Numbered from the stretch's first letter, positions 32,657-44,399 are shown. The stretch is 50,319 nucleotides of DNA from Oehlia diaphana (GCA_003833135.1 QZLH01000381.1:94968-145286), one strand, 5' to 3'. The notes: generated by a model not told the origin, from the letters alone. Numbers and translations: made by a program.

Positions 32657-32779
32657 TATTAATTCTAAAGGTAATTAATTTTGTATGTGATTTTTTTTAT
32701 CTATTAAATTTTAATTAAACTATATTTTTTATTATAGATGAAAAAAATTTAAACTTATTTTACTTTAAATGAATGAAAA

Positions 32780-34174
32780 TGTTTAAATGTAAATACCTAT
32801 AATTTGTCTATTTTTTTTTTATTTTTTATTTTTATTGTGAACTTGGTGAGAGATCATGGATAATGTTATAATAATGTTACTCTAGGACATTCGATAAAAA
32901 TGTAGTAAGGTTTATCTTTGTCAATTATTCATGTCTGAAAAATTAAAGGTTAATATTGTAGCAAATTTAAAATTGTTTTTTATTTATAAATAAATTAATA
33001 AATAAATATTGTAGCTAATAAATATGGAACTAGGTTTACTGTAAAAAATTACTTTTCAGTGATACCTTATTACAAATAAATAACTAAGTAAAATACATCC
33101 ACTAGAAGATTACATATTAAGATAAATTATTTTGAGATATAATGAATGGATGATGAATGCGAAATATGTGAAATACAAGAATAGTTGCAAAACGAATATA
33201 ATGAATATGTTGACCGCATATTATTTAATTAAAGTAATTATTATTTTTTTAAAAAAAAATTTCAACCGTTAGAAATATAAACATACATCGAAAATAAATT
33301 ATAAAATAGTTATACATATATTTTAAATGTAATATTGTTAAGTTAAAATAATAAATTAATATAGAATTTCTATTATAGATGAAATTTTAAAATTTAATAA
33401 AAGATGAATATTTGCAATTAAGATATTCAAATTTTCAAAGTCAAATTCGAAAAAATTGTATTTTATTTCATAAAAAAAAAAAAAAAAAAAAAAAAATGTT
33501 TTCATAAAATTATTAAAAGTATATATTTAAATGTATCATGCTATATTCATTTAGTTGTATCTTATAATAAATTTACCTGCACTTTGTGCAACTTAACAAA
33601 AAGTCCAGAGATTTAACTGATTTTATAATTTAATATAATGACTTTAGCCGCATTTTTACAACTTTTTAATTTTTTATAATTTTGATAAATTGTTTGTGCT
33701 CTTTATTATTTCATATTATTTTGACGATTAAAATATTGCGGCTTCTCTATGCATTTTAACTAATCTTCAAAAACGTTTATACATATTTTTTGAAATTTCA
33801 CTTAATACCAATGTTGCAGAACGACTAAAGGTCGCGGAACAAAGTATGTAAAAAAAATCATGTACGTATATTATGTTCACGGATCTTTCTGACTTCATTC
33901 AAGTTTCGGCCAAGGTTGGAGCATAGTGTTGCTCGCCTGAATTTTGAAAGCTTACGCTGGTGATAAAATCAACTTACTACAATCAATACAGGGAACTCCG
34001 TTTAGGAGAATTCCAATGAACCTTGTACCCTTAACATCCTTCATTGCAAACTATAAAGCAACGATAAAATCCTATAGTTTCTTCTTTTGAATAAATGTCT
34101 AACTCTAATTATCTGAACTAGGAAACGGGAACCGTTGTAAGTCCGGAGCGAGGTTAACATATATCAAGAATGGT
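32780..34174. other. AT-rich stretch without a recognised gene
   Basis: It contains a poly-A tract at about 33472-33496 and TAAATAAATTAATAAATAAAT repeats in pieces near 32985. No coding signal I can support. Confidence 0.5.
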
Positions 34175-34335
34175 CTACTAATTAACAGCATAACGCCCTG
34201 GAATTCCAGTAATTTTCTGCTGATTAGCAGCATAACGCCTTGGAATACCTGGACAGAGAAACTCACGTGATCGCAATTTTCTACTGATTAACAGCATAAC
34301 GCCTTGGAATTCCGGGGCACGTGATCGATCATTTT
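34175..34335. repeat. Three-unit imperfect tandem repeat with CACGTGATC
   Basis: Three copies of a unit of roughly 50-65 bp built around TAACAGCATAACGCCTTGGA and ATTTTCT(G/A)CTGATTA. Two copies contain CACGTGATC, at 34265 and 34318. The minus-strand open frame across it is just a translation of this repeat. Confidence 0.7.
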
Positions 34336-34436
34336 TCATAGTGTGTAGACATATATAGTCCTTCGCATTCGCTCCGGACAATAAAATAATTTTAATTTTA
34401 GACTATTTTCTAACAATATATAGCCTTTGAGAAAAT

Positions 34437-34924
34437 ATGAGCGGAATTACTGATAGTATCACCGGCGCATTAGATGATTATTCGGAAATCTTTTGAATCC
34501 GTCGAACCTCCCAAGCCAGAACAAGAGTCAGAAGCAGGATCGGAGGGGGATAGCATCTATGACATCACCGATGAAATCATAGAAATGACATCTGAAGAAG
34601 TTTTCGAATCCGATAATGAACCAACCAACCTGAAGATATTAAAATAATATTCTGAAGGATAGAAGATTTATCTCTTTTTCTCATTAATATTTGAAATTTC
34701 TTTTTTTTTTGCATGCTAAAATTTTGTGCGCAAAATACCTGAGCTTCATGTTTAATCCCGATTATAAATACATTACAGATAAACTCTCGATAAGCCTAAT
34801 AAGTAGGGCATATCAACGGCTTTCGCGCAATCCTATTCCTCTAGAGCAAATTTCAGATTATTTATACCATACATTAGAGATTTACCAGAATTCATTAGAC
34901 CAGAGTCGCAAAACTATGGATTGA
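34437..34924 (+). pseudogene. Small acidic protein gene of unknown function, frame-broken
   Basis: An ATG at 34437 reads MSGITDSITGALDDYSEIF and meets TGA after a TTTT run (34491-34494). With one T fewer it continues FESVEPPKPEQESEAGSEGD and EIIEMTSEEVFESDNE to 34647. A second open piece (34713-34924) reads KILCAKYLSFMFNPDYKY, TDKLSISLISRAYQRLSR and ends SLDQSRKTMD. Both look like real protein: the first is acidic and probably disordered, the second helical. Whether an intron or a second frameshift joins them is unclear. I do not recognise the family. Confidence 0.45.
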
Positions 34925-35435
34925 AAAAACTTGCGTGTTGATAGAGTCAACCTTGAATGCCCAACCACCCTTATTTAAAATGATTTTTGGACAGATTAAT
35001 TGGGCAATAATTTAAAATTTAATGTGATGCTAAATTATTAATTATTGTCTAATTAACGACTACTTTTAATAAGGAAATATATATTGTGCAACAAAATATT
35101 AAAAAGATAGTGATAAAGTAATAGTATATCTAGAGAATTCGAAATGCCTTAGTCTATACGCAGATTGAAAAGGCATTAGTTTACATGTAGTTGCTGCGAA
35201 TTAAGAAAAATTTCACAGCCGATCCAGTACAGAATTGTATAAGGTCAGCCAACATTATTATTCACAAATTCCGGCCAAATTTAATGTCAGCCGATGCATT
35301 ATCTCTGCAGCACAGAGAAAATCATTCCCAAATAAGTGATTGCTTATATTTACACAACATTTATATTTAAATATTCAAATTTGCACTTTTCGTTTGTCTT
35401 TATTTTTTTTTTCTTTAAAAAATAAAAAAAAAGAA

Positions 35436-38400
35436 ATGTCTTCAAAATTTTTGGCAGAGTTATCCAACGATTAGGGATGTTAACGGTCCGGTCCGGTCAG
35501 TCTCGGTCCGGTCTTCATCGGTCCACGGTCCAGGACCGGACTGAGGACCGGGACCGATCGGTCCTATAGGACTGCGGTCTGGACCGCGGTCCCATAAAAA
35601 AATTTTAGCGTTAGTTTGTTACTTCGCATAATTTCTACCGGAATTAACAAAATTTCAAAATTTCCTTTTTTGGAAATCTGTGTAACCTTGTGCAACAATA
35701 AATTTCAATTTTCGCGAAAATAAAAATTTCCTTTTTTGGAATTGTGTAACGTTACACTACTATAATTCGGGCCGGCACTATGAATTTTAGTTAAAAAAAT
35801 TTCTTATAGGACCGTCTAATAGGACTGACGGTCCTATGTGGTCCGGTCCTATGTGGTCCGGTCCAAAATCGGTCCCTAGGACTGGACCACGGTCTGGTCG
35901 GTCCGGACCGGACCGTTAACATCCCTAGTTGTATAGCGCTGTACGTCGGCATATACCTCCAAACACGAATAAAGGATTTCACTTGATAAAAACTGTCACT
36001 TTATAACTTAAAAATGAAAACTTTATTTATTCCCTTACATTACAACAAGAAAATTGACCTATATTTATAATAAATTATACATATACTAAGAAATTTAACA
36101 TATTCAATATATTTACTATGTATAATATGACTAACATGTTCAATATGTTGATCATAACCAACATGTTAATTAAGTTCGACATGTCAATCATGTTCGGCAT
36201 ATTAATTATGTCCGACATGTTAATCATGTTAAACATTTGCAACATCGATCAATTTCGGAGTGGCACATGATGATCACATGACACTTCAAACAACTAGTAG
36301 CACGAATTACAAAGTAACCGAAACAAAGCTAAGCTAATGGGAGTTCGTCCAATCCCCCAGGGGAAACAAAAAGGGACCGCCACGTCTCTTATTCAAAAGA
36401 ATCTTAGGCAAAGCCAGATTCCTAACCCAACACACTAGACGCCGAAAAAAGAGAAGAATTAAAAGAAAGTACATATAACCCTAAATTAAAAAAAATTGAA
36501 AACAAAAAAAAATAATCTAAATGTAAAGAATTTAAAGTATAAAAAGACTGTCTATCATCACAGTCCTGTATAAATGACGGGTAGCCAGTTACTGTTGTTT
36601 ATAAGAAAAGTATAAATAATACATGACATGAGTATAATAGTAGAATATTAGTAGATAATTAATAATCTACTGCCGGCTACTAGTGTTTCGATCCAGGCAG
36701 AAACTGTCATCTGGATAAATTAAAAAAGATATCTGGTTTCTATCCGGATTATCTGACTCGGATAAAAATCCGGATATATCCAGATAGAAACCGAAACCCG
36801 GATAAATTATCAAAATTTTTTTTTACTATAGATCATTTTTAATAAATAAAATTCGTGGCATTCATTTAATTTAATATATGGCATTTAATTAATTTAATAT
36901 GTAACGTTTATTTAATTAAATTCATGGCATTTATTTAATTAAATTCGTGGCAATTATTTAATTCAATATGTGGCATTATTTAATTAAATTCATGATTTAT
37001 TTGATTAAATTTGTGGCTTTAATTTGAACTAAATTCGTGGGTTACAGTACGATTTCCTGAATGCCTTTTTCCTGAATATATCTTCTCCTTAAGTCATTTG
37101 CCTGAATGTCAAATTTCTGAACTGAACATTTTCCTGAAATATACAATTTCCCGAATACTTATTTCCCGAATCCCATTTCCTGAAGTCTAATTTCCCGAAT
37201 CCTAAATCCCAATATCCTGAATCCCAAATATCCCGAATTCAAATATCCTTAATTCTNCGGGCCGGCACTATGAATTTTAGTTAAAAAAATTTCTTATAGG
37301 ACCGTCTAATAGGACTGACGGTCCTATGTGGTCCGGTCCTATGTGGTCCGGTCCAAAATCGGTCCCTAGGACTGGACCACGGTCTGGTCGGTCCAGACCG
37401 GACCGTTAACATCCCTACCAACGATTATGAAAAACTTTTTGAAACTGAAATAGGATATGATGTTATTATTTATGCAGGAGAAGAACAAAATATCAAAGAA
37501 ATTCATGCCCATTCAAATATTTTATGTGCTAGGTCTCAATATTTTCGTACTGCATTTTCTAATGAATGGGCTAAAAAAGAAGATGGAAAATTTATTTTGA
37601 GAAAACAAAATATTAGTCCACATTTATTTGATATTATTCTTAGGTAATACATGAATGTACTTAATATTTTTTTTTTCTTTTTTTTAAAAAAAAATACTAG
37701 ATAAGTTATTAATTATTAGTTTATTAAATTACATTTAGATTCCTTTATAGTGGAAATATTGAGTTAAAGAATTTACAAGGTCCAGATGTATTGAACTTGT
37801 TGCTAGTGGTGGATGAACTTAATATTCATTCATTGATTACTTATATTCAAGAATATTTGATAGAACATCAAACTGAATTTTTACATCAAAATCCAACCGG
37901 TATTCTTGAAACTGTTTACCAACATGAAACATTTACAGATTTATGGAATTTTTGTCTTGAAAAAATTTGTGAAGAACCTAAAATATTATTTAATTCTGAT
38001 GATTTTATTAATTTAAAAGCTCCTTTATTAGAATTATTATTAAAACGGGATGATTTGAATATGAATGAAATTGAAATTTGGGATAATTTATTGAAATGGT
38101 GTTTCACACAACAGAATGTGATGAATGATCCAACAAAATGGAGCAAAGATGATATTGTAAAAATTGAAAGATCATTACACAGATTTATTCCATTAATTCG
38201 ATTTTATGATATTGAACCAACAGAATTTTTTTATAAGGTCTATTGTTATAAAGACATCTTACCACAAGACTTAATTCATGATCTTTTAGAGTTTCATATT
38301 GTTCCTAATAAGAAATATAAAACTAATATACCACCTTCACGAAAGCAAAATTTAAAATTTAAGCTTGATTCAAACTTAGTTGAACCAAATCTTATTCCCC

Positions 38401-38888
38401 TTTTTGCTTCATGGATCAATAGAAAGGAATCTTCATATTACGATGAAAAGGATTTTCCCTATGAATTTAAATTATTATATCGTTCGAGTAGAGATGGAAT
38501 TGATACTAAATCATTCCATAGAAATTGTGATAATAAAGGAGCTACTATTTGGATAGCAAAAATTAAAGACTCAACAAAATTAATTGGAGGTTATAATCCA
38601 CTTGATTGGAATGGATATGGTTGGAAAAATACTAGTGATAGTTTTTTATTTAGTTTTGCAGATTGGAAAAATATTTCTAATTCCACAACAAAGTTATCTT
38701 ACATCAATAGTGGAAAAAATTGCGCTATTTATTGTAATAATAATTATGGACCACAATTTGGTGATTTATATTGCTCTAATCCCAATAATTGGACTTATAA
38801 TGGTCGTTTAGAATACTATCCTAATTTAGATATTCCAAAAAATATTACAATAGAGGATTATGAAGTATTTCAAGTAATTAAAAAATAA
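35436..38888 (+). CDS. BTB-BACK-TLDc protein gene, first exon split by an insertion
   Basis: The coding parts are 35436-35471, 37426-37643 and 37739-38888, with a GT-AG intron (37644-37738). Together they give 467 residues starting MSSKFLAELSND|YEKLFE. The BTB domain covers about residues 13-125 (GYDVIIYAGEE, HSNILCARSQYFRTAFS), BACK about 135-235, and TLDc about 285-465 (LLYRSSRDG, GYNPLDW, FLFSF). BTB-BACK proteins usually serve as substrate adaptors for Cullin-3 ubiquitin ligases, and TLDc domains are linked to oxidative-stress resistance. This family is expanded in Rhizophagus. A hAT-like element (35472-37417) follows codon 12 and brings an immediate TAG. The 3' part is open and well preserved, so the insertion is recent, or other nuclei or alleles carry an intact copy. 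Confidence 0.85.
36108..36240. repeat. Degenerate minisatellite of ATGTT units
   Basis: A run of imperfect units of about 23 bp such as GACATGTCAATCATGTTCGG, GACATGTTAATCATGTT and AACATGTTAATTAAGTTC. It lies inside the segment between the two hAT-like ends. Confidence 0.6.
36838..37256. repeat. Two adjoining minisatellites next to an unresolved base
   Basis: 36838-37040 repeats a unit of about 30 bp of the form TTAATTAAATTCGTGGCATT. 37050-37256 repeats a shorter unit based on TTTCCCGAATCC or TTTCCTGAA. The second array ends exactly at the single N (37257), where the assembly jumps into the hAT-like repeat. Simple arrays at such a junction suggest the assembler lost its way here. Confidence 0.65.
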
Positions 38889-40085
38889 CGAAAATGAAGT
38901 AAGAAATATTTAATAATGAGTAAATTATGTTTACAATCGATTTGTAACTTGATGTCATAAAATGAATTTCTATTTTATTTTATTTTATTTTTTATCATAA
39001 ATAACCATTTTATTGATAACAGTTAAGATAGTACCTATAATTGCTGTAAATAACAGGTAATATTTACATCAAAACATCGATGGTTTAGTCCAATTATTTA
39101 TTTGAAAAAATCTTAAAGAATCTAATCCAAAAATTGAATTATTCAGATCTTTTATTTGAGATAACAGTTATAAAGTTTATCACTCCACAATTAATATGAA
39201 CATTCATATAATATTTTTTTTTTGGTCTTGACGGAGGTGATTATATTATAAACATTGTATATTAATACTTTGTTGAATTACTTAACTTCTAAATTCATTT
39301 ACAAGATTAATTCTAGTTTTACTGATATTCTTGGTCTCAATTATTAATGTATTGTATTTAGCAGGTTTTTTAAATTAATAATTTCACATACTAACAAAAG
39401 ACGTAAAATTCTTTAATAACATATACATTTTCTTGGAAGTAACAATTTAATAAGATACAAATCCAATTTTTTTATGATGATTGAAATATTAGTTTAATTG
39501 GCCTTATTTTATCGTAACGAATGAATTTCTAAAAAATATTATTTAATAAATGGAAAGATTGAAGTAGATTGATTGTATTCTTAACATATTAATTTAAATT
39601 TGTTGTAACAATGACATTTTATTATGTAATTATGTAATATTCATCTTAAAATTATTAAATTACATTATCATTTGATTTTTTATTGTTACGTCATTGTTTT
39701 GAAGACTGGGACCATAAAAAGACTGAAATATTACATACTTAAAAAGACTAACTTTTATTAGCAAATTAGTTGGGAATACTATAATTATTTTAAAATATTT
39801 GTGACTTTCTGGGACTAATATATTAGTAAAATGTTCAAAAAAAAGAAAAAATAATCAAAAATCATATAACTGATGATCATTTTATAGAACCCTTATTTAG
39901 TTAAAAAGATTTACAATTTACTAAATTAGGGATTACTTAATGAAACATTTGGTTACACAATGTTTATGAATTTAACTTTATAAACTTTATAAGTAGAATT
40001 TCGGAGACCGTTCCAGAAATATTATTATTTTTTTTTTCTGCTTCAAACTTATTTTAAAAAAATTTTACAGTATATTTGTTTCATT
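38889..40085. other. AT-rich intergenic stretch
   Basis: I see no gene, repeat array or RNA gene in it. Confidence 0.5.
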
Positions 40086-42315
40086 ATGTCTGTTAATAGA
40101 GAAAATTTAATTGATGCTACAATTGATAGAGCATATGCACTAACAGATCATAATATTTACAATAATATACACAAAGCAGATGAATTTATAAAACAAGTAA
40201 TTCTTGCTGATGAATCACTTACAAAAGATGAAAAATCTGAAGCAATAAGAGAATTAACTAAATTTATGACTGTAGTAAAATTACTTTTAATGAAGGAACA
40301 AGAAGAGTTTGTGAAAATTGTAACCAAAAATGTTTGGCTAAATTATATTGTGAATTTTGTGTTCGAAATTATTTAAAAGCAAAATTTTCAAATTGGACAT
40401 CTGACATTGATAATTTAATACAAGAATGTCAAATGAAAACAACTGAACCAGATAGTATAGTTGAATGGATTCCATGTAGTAATTTAATAAATATTAATTA
40501 TTTAACAAAAGGTGGATGTTCTGAAATCTATACAGCAGTGTGGATTCATGGAGGTTTTGATGAGTGGGATTCTAAAGAACAACAATTAGAAAGATTTGGA
40601 AACCATAATGTAATACTCAAAAGATTAGAAAATGTTGAAAGTGCAAATAAACATTGGTTTGAAGAGGTTTGTTATCTAATAATGTTACAATTATTATTTA
40701 AAAATTTTTATAATATTTTCTTTATTTTATAGGCTACTTCACATTTAAATATTAGTAATAAATGGTCAGATATGATTGTTCAATGTTTTGGTTTGACGCA
40801 AGATCCATTAAATGGAGATTATATGCTCGTAATGAATAAATTTGATATGGATTTAAGAAAATATTTACAGCAAAATCATAATCAATTTACATGGAAGGAA
40901 AGAATTCAAATTGCTGCTGATATAATTTTAGCACTTTCACGAATTCATAATGAAAATGCAATTCATAGAGATTTGCACACTGGAAATATATTACTTGACA
41001 TTGTTGACATTGGTGGAAAGTGTGCTATTAGTGATCTTGGATTTTGTGGACCTGCAGATAGACCATTAAAAAGTATATATGGAAATCTTCCTTATATTGC
41101 ACCAGAAGTTATTGCAGGAAAAGAAACTACTTTTAAATCTGATATTTATAGTATGGCAATGCTTATGTGGGAAATTTCATCTGGTCAACCACCATTTATT
41201 AATTATGAACATGATTATTATCTTGCAATGAATATAATTAAAGGTATAAGACCAAAAATTGTACCAGGAACTCCTATAGAATATAAAAATTTAATGATAC
41301 AATGCTGGGATGCCAATCCGTTAAAGCGACCTGATATTGTTACACTTTAGAAAGAAATAAGTGAACTTAATTTATATTACCATAAAAATTCAAATTTATC
41401 AAAAGAAAACAATAGATTGGAAACGAATAATTTAGAAAATTATACTAGCAGTAGCAAGTTATTTACAAGTAAAGTTCATCAATTTGAAAATCTTCCTGAA
41501 CCAAGAAATGCAACAGAAGGTATTTATTATAATATTAAATAAATTAAAAGAAATAATTTAATAACTAATATAATAATTCCTTTTTAATATTATAGAAGAA
41601 CAACAGGGTATAAATTAAGCAATTTTATAATTTTTATTTATAAATGATTAATTGATAAATTATCTCCTTTTATTAGCATTTCACAGTAACAAATCATATG
41701 ACTTTCATATCCCTAATCATAGTAAGTATTTATGTTAAGTTTATATTAATGATTAATACGATATAAGATATTTATTAATTGATTTTTGCTTTTTTAGTTG
41801 ATGATATTGGTAAATTGAGTACTCAGAATAATAGTCCTTCAAAAATAAGTAGGTTATTTTATTTTAATATTTATTTTTATTATAAATTTATATTAATTAT
41901 TTTAAAAATTTTAGCTAGCAGTAACAAATCATTCAAAAGAAGATTAGAAAATGGCAAGTAAAATAATTGGTATACTGTATTTGTCTAATTAAACGCTATT
42001 TTTGTTTTAATTTTTAGATTTTCAAGAAATAATACAACAAGTGAATAGATATCGTATTAATACTGATGGTATATGCAAATAATTATTAAACTTTTATGAT
42101 AATTATATTTAGCTTAATTTACATTTCCAAATTTTTTTATTTATAGATGAAGAAGAAATATATAATAATCCAAATTTTCATTCTGAAGAACAAGATGAAT
42201 TTGAACTTCCCGAGAGTAAGTATTTTAAAAGTTTAAGCATAAAAAAAAAATTTTAATTACTAAATTCCATTTTTTATTTAAAATGATATCATATTTAGAT
42301 ATAGATGAAAACTAA
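40086..42315 (+). pseudogene. Zinc-ribbon-like/TKL kinase with seven short tail exons, two lesions
   Basis: Exons: 40086-40666, 40733-41519, 41596-41607, 41677-41721, 41798-41848, 41915-41953, 42018-42068, 42147-42215 and 42299-42315; with lesions repaired about 550 residues. An N-terminal helical part is followed by CENCNQKCLAKLYCEFC, then NWTSDIDNLIQ as in the other kinases, a degenerate glycine loop KGGCSEIY, VILK lysine, HRDLHTGN (Asp 274), SDLG and APE, so the catalytic residues are present. Tail exons 3-8 are 12, 45, 51, 39, 51 and 69 nt, all phase 1 at both ends. The intron after 41953 uses a GC donor (GCAAGT). Lesions: one base missing near 40263, and TAG at 41348-41350 where the family has Trp, removing the end of the kinase C-lobe and tail. 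Confidence 0.75.
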
Positions 42316-43206
42316 TTAACATTAACATTGTGTTTAAATAATTTATAACAAACTTTAAATATAATAATGTAAAGTCTAGAGTAGTAAAGATTAGACATCT
42401 TAAAAGATTCTTAGTTTGTAATTTAAATAATTTAATTTCTTTCATATTATTACTTATCAATAAATTACTTTATGAAAATATTCAAATCATTATTATTCTC
42501 AAGTTACAAAAATCAATGAAATATTTATTTTTTGCAAGTTTGTAATTTCTTTTATAGTTTACACCTTAAAATATTTGCGAACTTTGGCAATTTTTTAATG
42601 TATTTTTAATTTAAATTTTTTATTTTTGTTTTTGTTATGATATTTTCACAATCAACTTGTTTTAAGATGACAAATAAAGAAAATAACTGTCTTATTATCT
42701 TTGAAAATTTCTTTGGAATATCTGTTATTTTCTGAATTCTTTCTGTACGAAAATTGTAAAGTGTATTTGAATTATCGTAAATATGTTTATGGTATATTTT
42801 AAGATCAACAGCTTATGAAAAACTTCACGTTTAATTAAGTTTATTTAACATAATTTAATTTAACAAAAAAAAATTACGGGACATTATATAATTCCAGAAA
42901 TTTTTTATACACGAAATTCGGTCCAAATTTGGAAAGTCCGTCTAGACCACAGTTAAAGCCTCTACTTATTTGTCAAAATCTGAAACTTCGTTTGTTTACG
43001 CTATATCACAGTATAGTAATACAATGACACATACAATTCCTTGGATTTAAATTTCTTGTTTTTGTGAATATAATAAACCATAATATGAATGTACAATATA
43101 AAAAGAAAATTGCACCAAAAAGATTATAACTAAAATCAGGGAATCAGATGGGAAGGAGAAAAAATCTGACGATACAAAAAAAAAAAAAAAAAAAAAAAAA
43201 AAATGA

Positions 43207-43242
<36 letters not shown>

Positions 43243-44162
43243 TTACATAGGAATTTTATTGTTTGGTAAAAAAAGAATGCAATTGCATTAATTAACCAAG
43301 GTAAGTCATGATCAGTGTTCTGGGTAAAAATGTTTTTAGTTAGATTTCTATAAAAAAATTTTTTCGACTCCCATATATCATAATTAGGATTTTGATATTC
43401 AATTTTAGTCTAGCGTGTTTGACTATAGGTAATAATAACAAAAGGAAATTACATCATATTTAAAATTTTCTATGTTAGAATGATACCAAACTTTAATTCT
43501 TAATTGTTAATGATATCTCATTAATATTTTCTTTAGTTAATGGCTAGCTGTAGCCTGTTGCGTCGCAGCAGGATTAAATGAGTTTAAATTAATAAAAATT
43601 TTTGTTTTATATTTATCTGTATTAGATCTTATATAATATTAACAGGTTTTTTACTTTTAATTTAAAAAAAAAAATACTTATTTTAACTAAAAAAAAAATC
43701 ATACAAATTCAATAAATAGTTTATTTTGATTATATCACCGACCCAAACCTAAGAGTTGAAATAATAAGTTAAAGACGTACTACTGCAAAAATAAAAAAAT
43801 TACACTTACCATAGGACAGCAACGTTAATCCGATCGATCCGATCATTGACTTAGATTTAAGCCTGAAAGACAGAGAAAAAAAAATCGGGATGAAAGTATT
43901 AAAAATTCGGTTTTAAAAAAAAATTGGAAATAAAAAATATTAAAATATCAGTTTTAAATAACCGAAAAAGAATAATATTAAAAAAGTTCCAGATTTTAAA
44001 ATCAACGTTCGAATAGCTAGGATGGGAATGGCCGAAAATAAAACATAATAATATCTGTCTGGAATTCTTCGTTTAATTAAATGTGGCTAGGCTAAAGTTA
44101 TATATTTGTACCTAGGTTGCTGTATTGAAAAAAATTTGCGTAACATCAATGCGTGATGGTGA
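42316..44162. other. AT-rich stretch with long poly-A tracts
   Basis: Two poly-A tracts, 43176-43203 and 43208-43240, are separated only by TGAC. There is a GC-richer spot at 43820-43850 with CCGATCGATCCGATCA. No gene recognised. Confidence 0.5.
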
Positions 44163-44399
44163 GAAAGAATCAAGAAATTACTTAAGGTTGCATTAAATAT
44201 TGCACCAGGAATCTTATCAACACTAGCACCTGGAGTTGCTTTTCCAAATGATGATTTACACAATTATATTTTAAATATCCAGTATCATAGCATATCAAAT
44301 AATATATTTTTGAATTATGTATCAATTAACTTATCAGATAACATTTGGGATTTTATCCCAGTCTGCCAAATGGAGCAAGCTCAGGATATATTTTTTTAA
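44163..44399 (+). pseudogene. Open coding fragment without start, unknown family
   Basis: An open stretch of 78 codons from 44163 to TAA at 44397: KKLLKVALNIAPGILSTLAP, then GVAFPNDDLHNYILN, and ends VCQMEQAQDIFF. The composition is protein-like. It has no ATG and an in-frame stop directly before it, so it is either an internal exon or a relic. I do not recognise it. Confidence 0.35.

Larger units (their letters stand above)
35472..37417. mobile_element. hAT-like element(s) with 8-bp target duplication
   Basis: Flanked by CCAACGAT on both sides (35464-35471, 37418-37425), the 8-bp duplication typical of hAT elements. The ends are inverted repeats beginning TAGGGATGTTAACGGTCC, close to the (C/T)AGGGATG ends of Ac-type elements, with many GGTCCGGTCC subterminal motifs. 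Inside, 35472-35927 is itself a complete 456-bp unit with both ends. Then follow 1,330 bp of unrelated DNA, one N (37257) and a 160-bp copy (37258-37417) of the unit's right end with one mismatch. Either a composite element or an assembly chimera around one 456-bp MITE. No transposase is visible. Confidence 0.8.

Noticed and set aside
35791..35982. Minus-strand frame rich in Arg, Thr and Gly-Pro
   Set aside because: It is a translation of the GGTCCGGTCC motifs of the hAT-like element.
35928..37257. LTR retrotransposon between the two hAT-like ends
   Set aside because: No paired LTRs, primer site or protease/RT coding sequence was found.
38584..38811. Second frame inside the TLDc exon
   Set aside because: It is an out-of-frame shadow of the BTB-BACK-TLDc gene.
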